64,000 nt of DNA. Source: Candidatus Cloacimonadota bacterium. GTDB lineage: Bacteria; Cloacimonadota; Cloacimonadia; Cloacimonadales; JAIOQZ01. Of the stretch, positions 44,155-51,857 are shown piece by piece (the first letter of the stretch is position 1; every line of letters starts with the position of its first letter). The notes below the pieces were generated by a model. That model was not told where the DNA came from and did no database searches. It saw only the letters and a list, made by a program, of their open reading frames with translations. Where the stretch lies: assembly GCA_021108395.1 (NCBI GenBank), contig JAIOQZ010000022.1, positions 1 to 64,000 of the forward strand. Reading direction: 5' to 3'. A program made the translations under genes and the position numbers.

Positions 44155-44190
44155 CCTCCTTATCTGCCTCACAGGACAGTTTAAAGGGTC
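44155..44190 (-). promoter_or_regulatory. PyrR-binding RNA element in the pyr leader
   Basis: The transcript reads CCUUUAAACUGUCCUGUGAG then GCAGAUAAGG. This matches the known PyrR recognition pattern, UUUAAAxxxGUCCxGxGAGGCxGAxAAGG: an upper CUG/CAG stem closing the UCCUGUGAGG loop and a lower CCUU/AAGG stem. The lower stem's AAGG is part of the leader ORF's ribosome site. pyrR itself is in the operon. No U-tract terminator is seen between here and pyrB, which argues against the Bacillus transcription-attenuation form. Confidence 0.82.
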
Positions 44191-44200
44191 GATTTAACAT

Positions 44201-44244
44201 TACGAAAAACGTTGCCAGATTTCCTGTCAAGCGCATTTTTCGTA
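44201..44244. promoter_or_regulatory. Inverted repeat in the divergent pyrB / TPR gene control region
   Basis: TACGAAAAA (44201-44209) and TTTTTCGTA (44236-44244) are perfect inverted copies 26 bases apart. Between them, TTGACA lies on the minus strand (44230-44225) and TTGCCA on the plus strand (44212-44217). It may be an operator, or symmetric divergent promoter halves. Confidence 0.45.
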
Positions 44245-44246
44245 TC

Positions 44247-44996
44247 ATGAATACCACATCCGACACAACCGCATCAGATGGGCAAATGGCAACAGAAGAA
44301 AACCGCCGCGCCGAAGCCGAAGCGCTGTTTCACACCGCCGAGGTGCTGGCCGGATTGGGCGACCACTCCGCCGCCGCCGGCCAATATCTGCAATCGCTCG
44401 AACTGTGGGACAGAGTGGCCGTAGTGCACCACCAGCTTGGCGTTGCGCTGTTGCAGCTTGGAGAACCGCAGCAGGCCACCGCGGCATTCGAGCGAGCAAT
44501 CGAGCTTGACCCTGATGTGCCGCGTTACTGGGTCAATCGCGGGTTCTGCGCTCTGCAATGCGGCCACGAACCGCAGGCCCTCGAGTTCTACAATCACGCC
44601 CTCGCCCTGGATGACACCCTGGCGGACGCCTGGTTCAACCGCGCCAACCTGCACCTCCTCCTCGGCGACACTGCCGCCGCCATCAGCGACTTCCAGCGCA
44701 CAGTCGCCCTCGACCCAGGTGACGCCGACGCCTGGTTCAATCTGGGCATAGCGCTTCACGATCACGGGCTGGCCGAAAACTCGCTCGAGGCCTACGGGAA
44801 GGCGCTCGAACTCGTCCCCGATGAACCCTCAGTGCTGCACAACATGGGTGTCAGCCTGCTGAAGCTGAAGCGGATTGACGAAGCGGTGAGCTGTCTGCGA
44901 CAGGCGCTGGAGCTTGGGCTCGATCAGGCAGAGGAAACCCTCGAGCTGGCGAAGAGCATGAGCGCTGAAACCGACATATCTGGACATGGAGAGTAG
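44247..44996 (+). CDS. Cytoplasmic TPR-repeat protein, 249 aa
   Basis: No signal peptide. Six or so TPR units run from about residue 28 to 240: ALFHTAEVLAGLGDHSAAAGQYLQS, VHHQLGVALLQLGEPQQATAAFERAIELDPD, then YWVNRGF, WFNRANL, WFNLGIAL and LHNMGVSLLKLKRIDEAVSCLRQALELG. It is likely a scaffold for protein contacts, with no specific partner visible. It is transcribed away from pyrB from a shared 180-base region. There is no Shine-Dalgarno before ATG 44247, so the message may be leaderless or the start may be wrong; no other early start is better. Confidence 0.8.
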   Translation: MNTTSDTTASDGQMATEENRRAEAEALFHTAEVLAGLGDHSAAAGQYLQSLELWDRVAVVHHQLGVALLQLGEPQQATAAFERAIELDPDVPRYWVNRGFCALQCGHEPQALEFYNHALALDDTLADAWFNRANLHLLLGDTAAAISDFQRTVALDPGDADAWFNLGIALHDHGLAENSLEAYGKALELVPDEPSVLHNMGVSLLKLKRIDEAVSCLRQALELGLDQAEETLELAKSMSAETDISGHGE

Positions 44997-45085
44997 AATG
45001 ACAGGCACGACTGCTGTGAAAGATTTGTTTGTCTGAATCAGGATGAAATAAAAAAGAACGAGCAAGCTTTTTACTCTTAATGCTT

Positions 45086-45119
45086 AATCCTGATAATGTC
45101 CCCAATCCTGAAAATCCTG
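45086..45119. repeat. Short AATCCTG repeat cluster
   Basis: AATCCTG occurs three times at 45086-45092, 45104-45110 and 45113-45119, in the gap after the TPR gene, and its near complement (AATCAGGAT) lies around 45035. Short arrays of this type are often seen between genes in FCB-like genomes; their function is unknown. Confidence 0.4.
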
Positions 45120-45129
45120 TTGCTTCAGA

Positions 45130-45157
45130 AAATAAAAGCCCCTGAAAACAGGGGCTA
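45130..45157 (-). terminator. Terminator after the sorting-domain mini-protein gene
   Basis: AGCCCCTG (45138-45145) pairs with CAGGGGCT (45150-45157), loop of four. On the minus strand it is followed directly by TTTTATTT. A classic intrinsic terminator for the gene ending at 45209. Confidence 0.88.
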
Positions 45158-45208
45158 ATATATTGTAGCGTTACCGATAGGTAACCACTTCGGAAAGCGC
45201 GGTGTCGG

Positions 45209-45553
45209 CTATTTGAGGATGATGATGCGCTTGACCGAAGTGAAACGCTCGTCCTGTAGATCGACGGTGTAGGGGCCGGGTGCGAGACGCTCACCATCTT
45301 CGGTCGTTCCGTCCCACTCGAAGTTGTGGACTCCGGCAGACAGAGCGCCAGTGTATAGCGTGTGCAGAATAGTCCCTCTGTTATCTTCGACAGTGAGACT
45401 AATGGTTGTGTTCGCCGGCAAAAACACCGTTATCGTTGTAACTTCATCTACTGGGTTGGGCGAGATAGTGAATGTTGCCTCGCCTCTGTTCGCTGCGAAC
45501 GCGCAAACACTGACAAGCATCAGCGCTATGACGAAAATCATGGTCTTGTTCAT
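45209..45553 (-). CDS. Small secreted protein consisting only of a FlgD-like / type-IX-like terminal domain, 114 aa
   Basis: Signal peptide MNKTMIFVIALMLVSVCAFA (residues 1-20), then a single domain to the end: FTISPNPVDEVTTITVFL, the strand VEDNRGTILHTLYTG, VHNFEWDGTTEDGERLAPGPY and the closing SVKRIIILK. This is the same layout as the last 75-80 residues of the giant protein at 12767, without any cargo in front. ATG 45553 is supported by GGAGG; the upstream in-frame start at 45604 is not. It has its own terminator. Confidence 0.8.
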   Translation of the reverse strand: MNKTMIFVIALMLVSVCAFAANRGEATFTISPNPVDEVTTITVFLPANTTISLTVEDNRGTILHTLYTGALSAGVHNFEWDGTTEDGERLAPGPYTVDLQDERFTSVKRIIILK

Positions 45554-45604
45554 CGCTGCCTCCTTACGCATGTACAAAGTGCAATTTTTATTCCAACTGT
45601 TCAA

Positions 45605-46549
45605 TCAATTATCAATGTCAGACTCGAGCCGATGATGACAACGCCACAGGCCGCCAACAATGGCTGCCCTGTTGCCCAACTGCGCCTGTTCGAACCGTAG
45701 CGAGCCGTTGTGAACCGGCAACAGCCTATCGCGCACTGCGCGTTCAAGTTCCACCCACGGAAAGCTGGAAATCTCGCTGAGACCGCCGCCGATTATGAGT
45801 ACATCCGGCGCCAGTATTGTGATGGCGTTGGCCAGGACAAAACCCAACCTGTCCATCTGATGCAATAATATAGCACACACCTCTTTATTGTCAACAACGT
45901 TATCAAAAATCTGTTTCACGGTGGGGTTGTCGCTATCGTTGACACGGCCATCGTGTTTCTGTCGCCAGGCCTCGCGGCAAAGCGCAACCAGCGATGGCCC
46001 CGAAGCATAGGCCTCGATACAGCCTCGCCTGCCACAGCCGCACAAGCGGCCATCCGGCGCCACCAGCACATGCCCCAGCTCGAGCGCGGCCCAGCCGGCG
46101 CCGGTGTAGATGTCCCGCCCCACGACCAGCCCGCTGCCGATGCCGGTGCCCAGAGTGATTCCCAGCACAGTCCGCTCGAAACCGAACCGCGCCGCCTCAC
46201 CGTAAGCCATGAGGTTGGCGTCGTTGTCCACGAAAACCGGCACGCCCAGCCGCCGCTGCAAGACAGGGCCTGGCTCGGCGCCTTTCCAGTCGGGCAGATT
46301 GGGACAGTGGCTCAACACACGGCCACCGGCGGCATCGACAACGCCAGGTGAGCCGAGCGAGACGCCGTGCAATGATTCACCTGTCGGCAGATGCGCGTTC
46401 AGCTCGACAAAAGTATCGTCAATCAGGTTGATAATGGCATCACGCGAGACGCCTCGCAGGCGGACAGAGCCGTGCTTCAAGAGGCCTTCGCGTGTGTTGC
46501 CCAAGCCATATTTGAGCGAGGAGCCGCCCAGATCGAAACTGATGTACAT
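45605..46549 (-). CDS. ROK-family sugar kinase (glucokinase-like)
   Basis: 314 aa. ATP-binding start YISFDLGGSSLKYGL, NDANLMAYGEAARFG, the GITLGTGIGSGLVVG loop, the substrate motif ELGHVLV (ExGH) and the ROK zinc motif CGCGRRGCIEAYASG. Such proteins phosphorylate glucose, N-acetylglucosamine, mannose or related sugars; the sequence does not decide which. There is no DNA-binding domain, so it is a kinase and not a ROK repressor. It is divergent from ddl. Confidence 0.9.
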   Translation of the reverse strand: MYISFDLGGSSLKYGLGNTREGLLKHGSVRLRGVSRDAIINLIDDTFVELNAHLPTGESLHGVSLGSPGVVDAAGGRVLSHCPNLPDWKGAEPGPVLQRRLGVPVFVDNDANLMAYGEAARFGFERTVLGITLGTGIGSGLVVGRDIYTGAGWAALELGHVLVAPDGRLCGCGRRGCIEAYASGPSLVALCREAWRQKHDGRVNDSDNPTVKQIFDNVVDNKEVCAILLHQMDRLGFVLANAITILAPDVLIIGGGLSEISSFPWVELERAVRDRLLPVHNGSLRFEQAQLGNRAAIVGGLWRCHHRLESDIDN

Positions 46550-46637
46550 GGTGTCTCCCTGTCGTTGATGTCAGGATGATGAACGCAGTTTCAAACCTGT
46601 CAATACACTTTTCATGCCTGTCATCATGGCAAATATC

Positions 46638-46665
46638 TTGACAATGCACGTAAACGGTGTCGAAT
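46638..46665 (+). promoter_or_regulatory. Candidate promoter of the ddl operon, possibly leaderless
   Basis: TTGACA at 46638-46643, 16 bases, TCGAAT at 46660-46665 (4 of 6 matches). Transcription would begin at or next to the ATG at 46672, which lacks a ribosome site, so the first message may be leaderless. Confidence 0.4.
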
Positions 46666-46671
46666 GCGTGT

Positions 46672-47658
46672 ATGAGAAAACAACGTGACGTCATCGTCCT
46701 CTGCGGAGGGTTCTCGGTGGAACGCGAAGTTTCGCTGACCACGAGCCGACAGGTTGCTCAGGCGCTGTCCGGCAATGGCTGCCGATGCCGCCTCATCGAC
46801 CCGGCAGACTACCTCTCGCCGCAGGCGCTGCTCGAAGCCATCCTCTCGTCCACGCCCGACATTGTATTCAACGGGCTGCACGGTGGCGCCGGCGAAGATG
46901 GCCGCCTGCAAGCGCTGCTCGAACTGGCGGGCATTCCCTTCACCGGCTCTCGCCACGCTGCCAGCGCCATCGCCATGGACAAACTGGCCAGTCAGCGCCT
47001 GGCCGAATGCGTGGGGCTGGCTACGCCACAAACATTCTCGCTGCGTCCCGCAGACAACCCCGCAGGGGCAATCGCCGCGCTGGGGTTTCCGCTCGTGGTG
47101 AAGCCCAACAACGGCGGCAGCTCTGTGGGCATCACCATCGTGGATAACGCCGACGACATGGCCGCCGCCATCGATCTGGCACGCCGCTGCGACAGCCATG
47201 TGCTGCTACAGCGGTTCATCGACGGGCGCGAGCTGACCGTCACCATCCTCGACCAGTCACCGCTGCCAGTGGTGGAAATAAAACCATGCGCCGGCTGGTA
47301 TGATTACAAACACAAGTACACCAAAGGCGAAACGGTGTATGAAGCGCCCGCTGTTCTCGAACCAGGCGAGGTACAAACACTGCAACAGCAGGCTCTGGCC
47401 ATCTACCAGGCGATGGGCTGCGAGGGTTACGCCCGCATCGACTTCCGCAGCGACGACGAGGCGAACTATTTTCTTGAGGTCAACACGCTGCCCGGGCTTA
47501 CCCCGCTCAGCCTCACCCCCATGGCCGCCACCGAGGCCGGCTACACCTTCCAGAAGCTTCTGGAGACAATCATCGGCGTCGCCCTGCGAGCCGACTGGCC
47601 GTCTCCTTTCAACAGCGAGCAAACGACAAAACAGCCAACACATAAGGAGTTACCATGA
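46672..47658 (+). CDS. ddl: D-alanine--D-alanine ligase
   Basis: 328 aa ATP-grasp enzyme that makes D-Ala-D-Ala for peptidoglycan. Signatures: VLCGGFSVEREVSLTTS, FNGLHGGAGEDGRLQALLELAGIPFTGS, FPLVVKPNNGGSSVGITIV, and the metal site YARIDFRSDDEANYFLEVNTLPGLTPLS. ATG 46672 is preferred to the in-frame GTG at 46657, as the protein family begins right at this point. It is the first gene of a nine-gene plus-strand run and overlaps the next start by 4 bases (ATGA). Confidence 0.94.
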   Translation: MRKQRDVIVLCGGFSVEREVSLTTSRQVAQALSGNGCRCRLIDPADYLSPQALLEAILSSTPDIVFNGLHGGAGEDGRLQALLELAGIPFTGSRHAASAIAMDKLASQRLAECVGLATPQTFSLRPADNPAGAIAALGFPLVVKPNNGGSSVGITIVDNADDMAAAIDLARRCDSHVLLQRFIDGRELTVTILDQSPLPVVEIKPCAGWYDYKHKYTKGETVYEAPAVLEPGEVQTLQQQALAIYQAMGCEGYARIDFRSDDEANYFLEVNTLPGLTPLSLTPMAATEAGYTFQKLLETIIGVALRADWPSPFNSEQTTKQPTHKELP

Positions 47659-48725
47659 AAAAAGTATCCCTGCTTCTCATGCTTCTCGTCGCTGTGGGCG
47701 TGCTGACGGCTCTAAGCCTCACGCTGAGCCCCAGTCCAGAGCTTTACAACCTTTTCTACGCCTCCTACGTAGATCCCACCGACCCGATGGCCCAGCCCAT
47801 CCTGTTTCACGCCACCTTCAATAACGATACCGGCAGTTCATTCATGTATGAACTGTCCATTGACTTCACCTGGAACGGCAACTATTTGATGGACGATGCC
47901 ATAGCGACTGCGGAAAACCCTCTGGCAATCGGAACGACCAGCTTCACTTCTCGCGATATCATCGCCGAAGACAATGATGATTTCAACAGCAACATCACCT
48001 TCGACGGGATATTGGCAGATAACCCGGACTTCGAGGACGCCATCCTCAACACCGGCCGTTTCCCTGATGGCAACTACACAATAAATATTGTGCTCAATGA
48101 AATCGGCGGCAATCGCACAGCCCAGGGTTCGCTGGTCTTCAACGTCGTCAGCCCCATCAGTATCCAGTTGCTGTATCCGGGCACCGAGATTGGCAGCGAT
48201 GTGATGCCCTATCTCGAGATGTTCCCCAACTTTATCTGGGCCTCGAACCTGCAAGGCTATACCTTCCTGCTGTGGGAGATGGAAGGCGTCATCAACGCTA
48301 CAGCCGAGGATATCGAGAACATGACCCCGCTGGTCGAATGCGAGTGCACCTCTGCCACCACTCTCCCCTATCCCCCTGGCGCTCCGACACTCGAGATGGG
48401 CAAAACCTACGCCTGGCAGATTTATGGAGGGTTGCTCAGTCCAGCCGACCGTAGCGGAACCAGCAACATACTGAGAAGCCCTGTGTTCGTTTTCCGCGTG
48501 GCCAACCCGGATGATAACGAAGTGTATAATCAGATTTTGGCAAACTTCCTCAACAACATCGAAGGCGCCGATTTATCTGAGGTGTACGAACTGCTGAGTC
48601 AGGGCTTCACGCCCACCGGCGAACTCACCTATATGGGGCAGGAGATGCCGTTCGAGGATCTGAACGATTTGCTCATCCTGATTCTGAACGGCGAACTCGA
48701 ATTCAAAACTCTTTCCATCGAGTAG
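47655..48725 (+). CDS. Secreted hypothetical protein with Ig/Fn3-like segment, 356 aa
   Basis: The signal peptide ends near residue 19-20 (LLLMLLVAVGVLTALS). The mature part has a beta-rich N-terminal half (for example FHATFNNDTGSSFMYELSIDFTWNG), then a segment reading YPGTEI...PNFIWAS...YTFLLWEM...MGKTYAWQIYG, typical of Fn3-like 'query' domains in surface proteins, and an acidic, helical C-terminal tail. I recognise no named family. AAGGAG precedes the ATG, which overlaps the ddl stop. It is followed 9 bases later by the FecR-domain gene, and belongs to the secreted/FecR/barrel/cyclase group. Confidence 0.72.
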   Translation: MKKVSLLLMLLVAVGVLTALSLTLSPSPELYNLFYASYVDPTDPMAQPILFHATFNNDTGSSFMYELSIDFTWNGNYLMDDAIATAENPLAIGTTSFTSRDIIAEDNDDFNSNITFDGILADNPDFEDAILNTGRFPDGNYTINIVLNEIGGNRTAQGSLVFNVVSPISIQLLYPGTEIGSDVMPYLEMFPNFIWASNLQGYTFLLWEMEGVINATAEDIENMTPLVECECTSATTLPYPPGAPTLEMGKTYAWQIYGGLLSPADRSGTSNILRSPVFVFRVANPDDNEVYNQILANFLNNIEGADLSEVYELLSQGFTPTGELTYMGQEMPFEDLNDLLILILNGELEFKTLSIE

Positions 48726-48734
48726 GAGGAATCT

Positions 48735-49406
48735 ATGAAAACCATGCTCATCTTTTTAATACTGCTGATGTCGTGTCTTTTGTTTGCCGAGGATCCTGTG
48801 GCCATTTGCATGAAAGTGAAGGGCGAGGTGACAGTGTCCCGTGACGGCGAAAACGCCGAACTCGCCACCGGCGCCATGCTCTATCATAATGACGAACTCA
48901 TGAGCGCCGCCGACAGCTATGCGGCCGTGAAGTTCGTGGATGGCAGCGCCCTGCTGAAACTGTTCCCCAATTCGCACCTGCGCCTCAACGCCACCATCGA
49001 GGATGGCGAACTGAACAAGCGCCCGTATGTGGAGCGGGGCGGCGTCTATTCCCGCGTGATGCGCCGCGCAGGCGTTTACGAGGTGGAGTCCCCCACCACC
49101 GTCGCTTCGGTGAAGGGCACCGACTTCCTCGTCTCCGTCGATGAGTTCGGTTTGACCGAGCTTATCACCATGAGTGGCGTGGTCAGCTTTCGCAACAAAC
49201 GCGACAACAACGAGGCCGATGTGGGCGCAGGCCAAATGGCTCAGTCCAGCGGCGAAGGCCCCATCGAGACCACTGCGTTCAACCCCGACGACCTCGACCC
49301 CGAAACGCGTGAGCTGATCGAGGACGAGGGCATGAACCGCGAGCTGCGCATCGAGCTCGAGGACGCCCAGGGCGATACTCGCACCATCATCATCGAGATG
49401 GAGTAG
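48735..49406 (+). CDS. Periplasmic FecR-domain protein, 223 aa
   Basis: Signal peptide MKTMLIFLILLMSCLLFA. The FecR domain covers about 22-150: KVKGEVTVSRDGENAELATGAMLYHNDELMS, AVKFVDGSALLKLFPNSHLRL, RGGVYSRV and VESPTTVASVKGTDFLVSVDE. The stretch 'VESPTTVASVKGTDF' is the most conserved part of the family. Unlike the iron-linked FecR, it has no cytoplasmic anti-sigma segment or membrane helix, so it is a periplasmic or surface sensor-like module. The C-terminal tail is acidic. It sits between the secreted protein and the barrel gene. Confidence 0.88.
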   Translation: MKTMLIFLILLMSCLLFAEDPVAICMKVKGEVTVSRDGENAELATGAMLYHNDELMSAADSYAAVKFVDGSALLKLFPNSHLRLNATIEDGELNKRPYVERGGVYSRVMRRAGVYEVESPTTVASVKGTDFLVSVDEFGLTELITMSGVVSFRNKRDNNEADVGAGQMAQSSGEGPIETTAFNPDDLDPETRELIEDEGMNRELRIELEDAQGDTRTIIIEME

Positions 49407-49415
49407 GAGACAGCC

Positions 49416-51794
49416 ATGAAACGCACAGCTATACTACTAATCGCCATACTCGCAGTCAGCCTTCTTGGCGCAACCGTAGCCGTCCGCCACGATCCGCCTA
49501 TATCGCTTAAACCAGACCGCGAAGTCGTGCTCGACCTCGAAGTTCTCTCTGGATTCGACGAGATTGACCTGGTGAACCTCTATTATCGCGAGACAGGCGC
49601 AACCAGCTTCGTCAACATCACCATGGAGCAACAGCCCGAGCCGTCCTACACCTTCAACGTGCCACAACTCGAACACCCTGAGAAGGGGCTGGAATACTAC
49701 TTCGAGGTGACGCTGACGAACGGTACCCTGCAAACGCTGCCCAGCGCGCAGCCGGCGCTCAATCCCTACCGCGTACAATTTGATCGCGTCGAAGCGCCAT
49801 CGGACGACTTCGTGAGACTCAGTCCCGAAGCCGCGCCGCTGCCTGCCGGCGAACCCCTGATCATCGCCATCAGCACCTTCGCCGTGGCTGACCGCATCAA
49901 ACCCGAAACCATCGCTATCATCTTTGACGGCGACGACATGACCGAGCAGGCTGAGATTGCCGGCAACATGATTGTGCTACGCATCGACGACCCAGGGGCA
50001 GGCACACACAGCTATCAGGTTTCCGCCGAGCTGAACAACGGCCGCCACATCGTCTCCCGCCGCTGGCAAACCAGAACAAAGGGCGGAGTAGCTTTCGAGA
50101 TGCCGCTCAACATCACCGGCCGCATAGACATGAGCAGCCTCATGCGCAGCTTCTCCGGTGACGACAACTCTGGCTATGATGAGGATGACGACCTGCGCCA
50201 GGCGGACTGGAACATCAACCTGCGTGGCCGCCAGGAGTGGTTCGGGTTCTTCACGCGGCTGTTCATCACCTCACGCCAGACATCCTCGGACCAATCGGTG
50301 AACCGCTACACGGTCGGCTTCACCACGCCGTTCGCCGATGTCACGCTGGGCGACAAGTCACCCGACTATGATTCGTTCACCATGAGCAACAAGAATGTGC
50401 GCGGCGTCCACGCTCTCTTCCATTCCAAAGACTTCCGCTTCTACTTCAACTATGGGCAGAATCGTCAGGCCATCGAAAACGTGCAGCACACTTCGTTCAA
50501 GCGCACCACGCTTGGTTTCCGCACCGAAGTGGGCGAGCTCGACGCCTTCCAGTGGGGCATCAGCGTAGTGAAGAACAAAGACGACATCGATTCGATTGAC
50601 GAGGAATACTTCTTCTCTATCGACGCCGTCACCGGCGACAGCACTATTGTGCTTGCTCCCAAAGACAACATCGTCATCGGCACCGACTTCCTCGTGCCCA
50701 TCATCAAGCGCAAGCTCGAGTTCGGATTCGAGATGGCCGGCAGCCTGTACAACAGCAATATCTACGATGGCGTCATCAGCACCGAGGAACTCGAGGACTA
50801 CGGCGTCGATGTCCCCTTCGACCCCGAATCGTTCGAGAGCCTCATCGTTATCAACAAGAACATGGAGCCGTTCATTCCGAACATGGCCAATGTCGCCTAT
50901 CGGGCGTTCGTCAACTTCAACATGGGCGGCAATTTCTTCACCGCCAGTTTCTCCGATGTCGGGGCAAGCTATAACTCGCTGTCTGCCAACTACCTGCAAA
51001 AAGACACCCGCACAATCTCGCTCACCGACAACGTAATGCTCTTCCAGAACCAGCTGCTGCTCTCGGTGGGAATGAACCTGGTGAGCGACAACCTGTCTGA
51101 CCAGAAGGAAACCACCAACACGAACACCAGCTTCTTCGTGCAGGCAGTGGCGCGTCCCAACGGCCTGCCGACCGTCAAGCTGGGCTTCAGCCAGTCTGCC
51201 GCATCCGACGACGGTGAAGCCCTTGAAGACGATGGCTACCTGTATGGCCTCGAACAGACCTCGCAGTCCATCACCGTGGGGCTTTCCTACGAGGTGGTCG
51301 CCCTGTATGCCGCTCCCACCACCTTCGAAGTGAACTGGCAGCAGACCGCCAGCGCCGATGACCTCAACGACACCTTCGATAACACCATGAACACCATCAG
51401 CATCAGTGGCGCCAGCCGCTTCCGCGACCTGCCGCTGACAACCGTCATTCGCTATAGCAACACGGCCAGCGACCAGAAAATCATCGACCCTGGCGACTTC
51501 GCCAATCCCACCTTCAGTGAGAGCAGCGACGCCTACAACTCGGTGATGCTGCGCGCCAATCTGCGCCTCCTGCAAGAACGGCTGAAGCCCTACGTCAGTT
51601 TCCAGATCACCAGTTTCGGTGGTGACGGTGACGCCCAGAGTACACGGCTCATCGGCGCGGGTACCAGCTATGACATCGTCGAGAACTTCGAAGCATCGAC
51701 AAGTGTCAGCATGAAAAACTACAGTAACAGCGACACCGATGACTTCGATTACTCGAAGCTCGACCTGCGCTTCCGCATGCGCTACACCTTCTAA
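49416..51794 (+). CDS. Outer-membrane beta-barrel protein with periplasmic Ig-like N-terminal part, 792 aa
   Basis: Signal peptide MKRTAILLIAILAVSLLGA. Residues about 22-230 read as two Ig-like domains (VNLYYRETGATSFVNITM ... GLEYYFEVTLTNG; then KPETIAIIFDGDDMTE ... GTHSYQVSAELNNGRH). From about 235 to the end, amphipathic strands alternate, many with aromatic girdles, and the protein ends LDLRFRMRYTF, a C-terminal phenylalanine typical of barrels. No TonB box or plug is seen. Function unknown; it sits between a FecR-domain gene and a CHASE2 cyclase gene, consistent with a role in envelope sensing or as the transported surface module. Confidence 0.8.
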   Translation: MKRTAILLIAILAVSLLGATVAVRHDPPISLKPDREVVLDLEVLSGFDEIDLVNLYYRETGATSFVNITMEQQPEPSYTFNVPQLEHPEKGLEYYFEVTLTNGTLQTLPSAQPALNPYRVQFDRVEAPSDDFVRLSPEAAPLPAGEPLIIAISTFAVADRIKPETIAIIFDGDDMTEQAEIAGNMIVLRIDDPGAGTHSYQVSAELNNGRHIVSRRWQTRTKGGVAFEMPLNITGRIDMSSLMRSFSGDDNSGYDEDDDLRQADWNINLRGRQEWFGFFTRLFITSRQTSSDQSVNRYTVGFTTPFADVTLGDKSPDYDSFTMSNKNVRGVHALFHSKDFRFYFNYGQNRQAIENVQHTSFKRTTLGFRTEVGELDAFQWGISVVKNKDDIDSIDEEYFFSIDAVTGDSTIVLAPKDNIVIGTDFLVPIIKRKLEFGFEMAGSLYNSNIYDGVISTEELEDYGVDVPFDPESFESLIVINKNMEPFIPNMANVAYRAFVNFNMGGNFFTASFSDVGASYNSLSANYLQKDTRTISLTDNVMLFQNQLLLSVGMNLVSDNLSDQKETTNTNTSFFVQAVARPNGLPTVKLGFSQSAASDDGEALEDDGYLYGLEQTSQSITVGLSYEVVALYAAPTTFEVNWQQTASADDLNDTFDNTMNTISISGASRFRDLPLTTVIRYSNTASDQKIIDPGDFANPTFSESSDAYNSVMLRANLRLLQERLKPYVSFQITSFGGDGDAQSTRLIGAGTSYDIVENFEASTSVSMKNYSNSDTDDFDYSKLDLRFRMRYTF

Positions 51795-51814
51795 CCAGAG
51801 ATAACATCGCTCTG

Positions 51815-51839
51815 CCGGGCTGCCCGCTGGGTGGCCCGG
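51815..51839 (+). other. Hairpin just upstream of the cyclase ribosome site
   Basis: CCGGGC at 51815-51820 pairs with GCCCGG at 51834-51839, and the inner bases (two U-G wobbles and CCC/GGG) continue the stem to 11 bp with a 3-base loop. No U tract follows, so partial termination or control of translation of the cyclase is possible. Confidence 0.5.
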
Positions 51840-51857
51840 TATGTATAAGGAGACGCC

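Noticed and set aside
45605-46549. A ROK-type transcription repressor
   Set aside because: There is no N-terminal helix-turn-helix; the protein begins directly with the ATP-binding DLGG motif.
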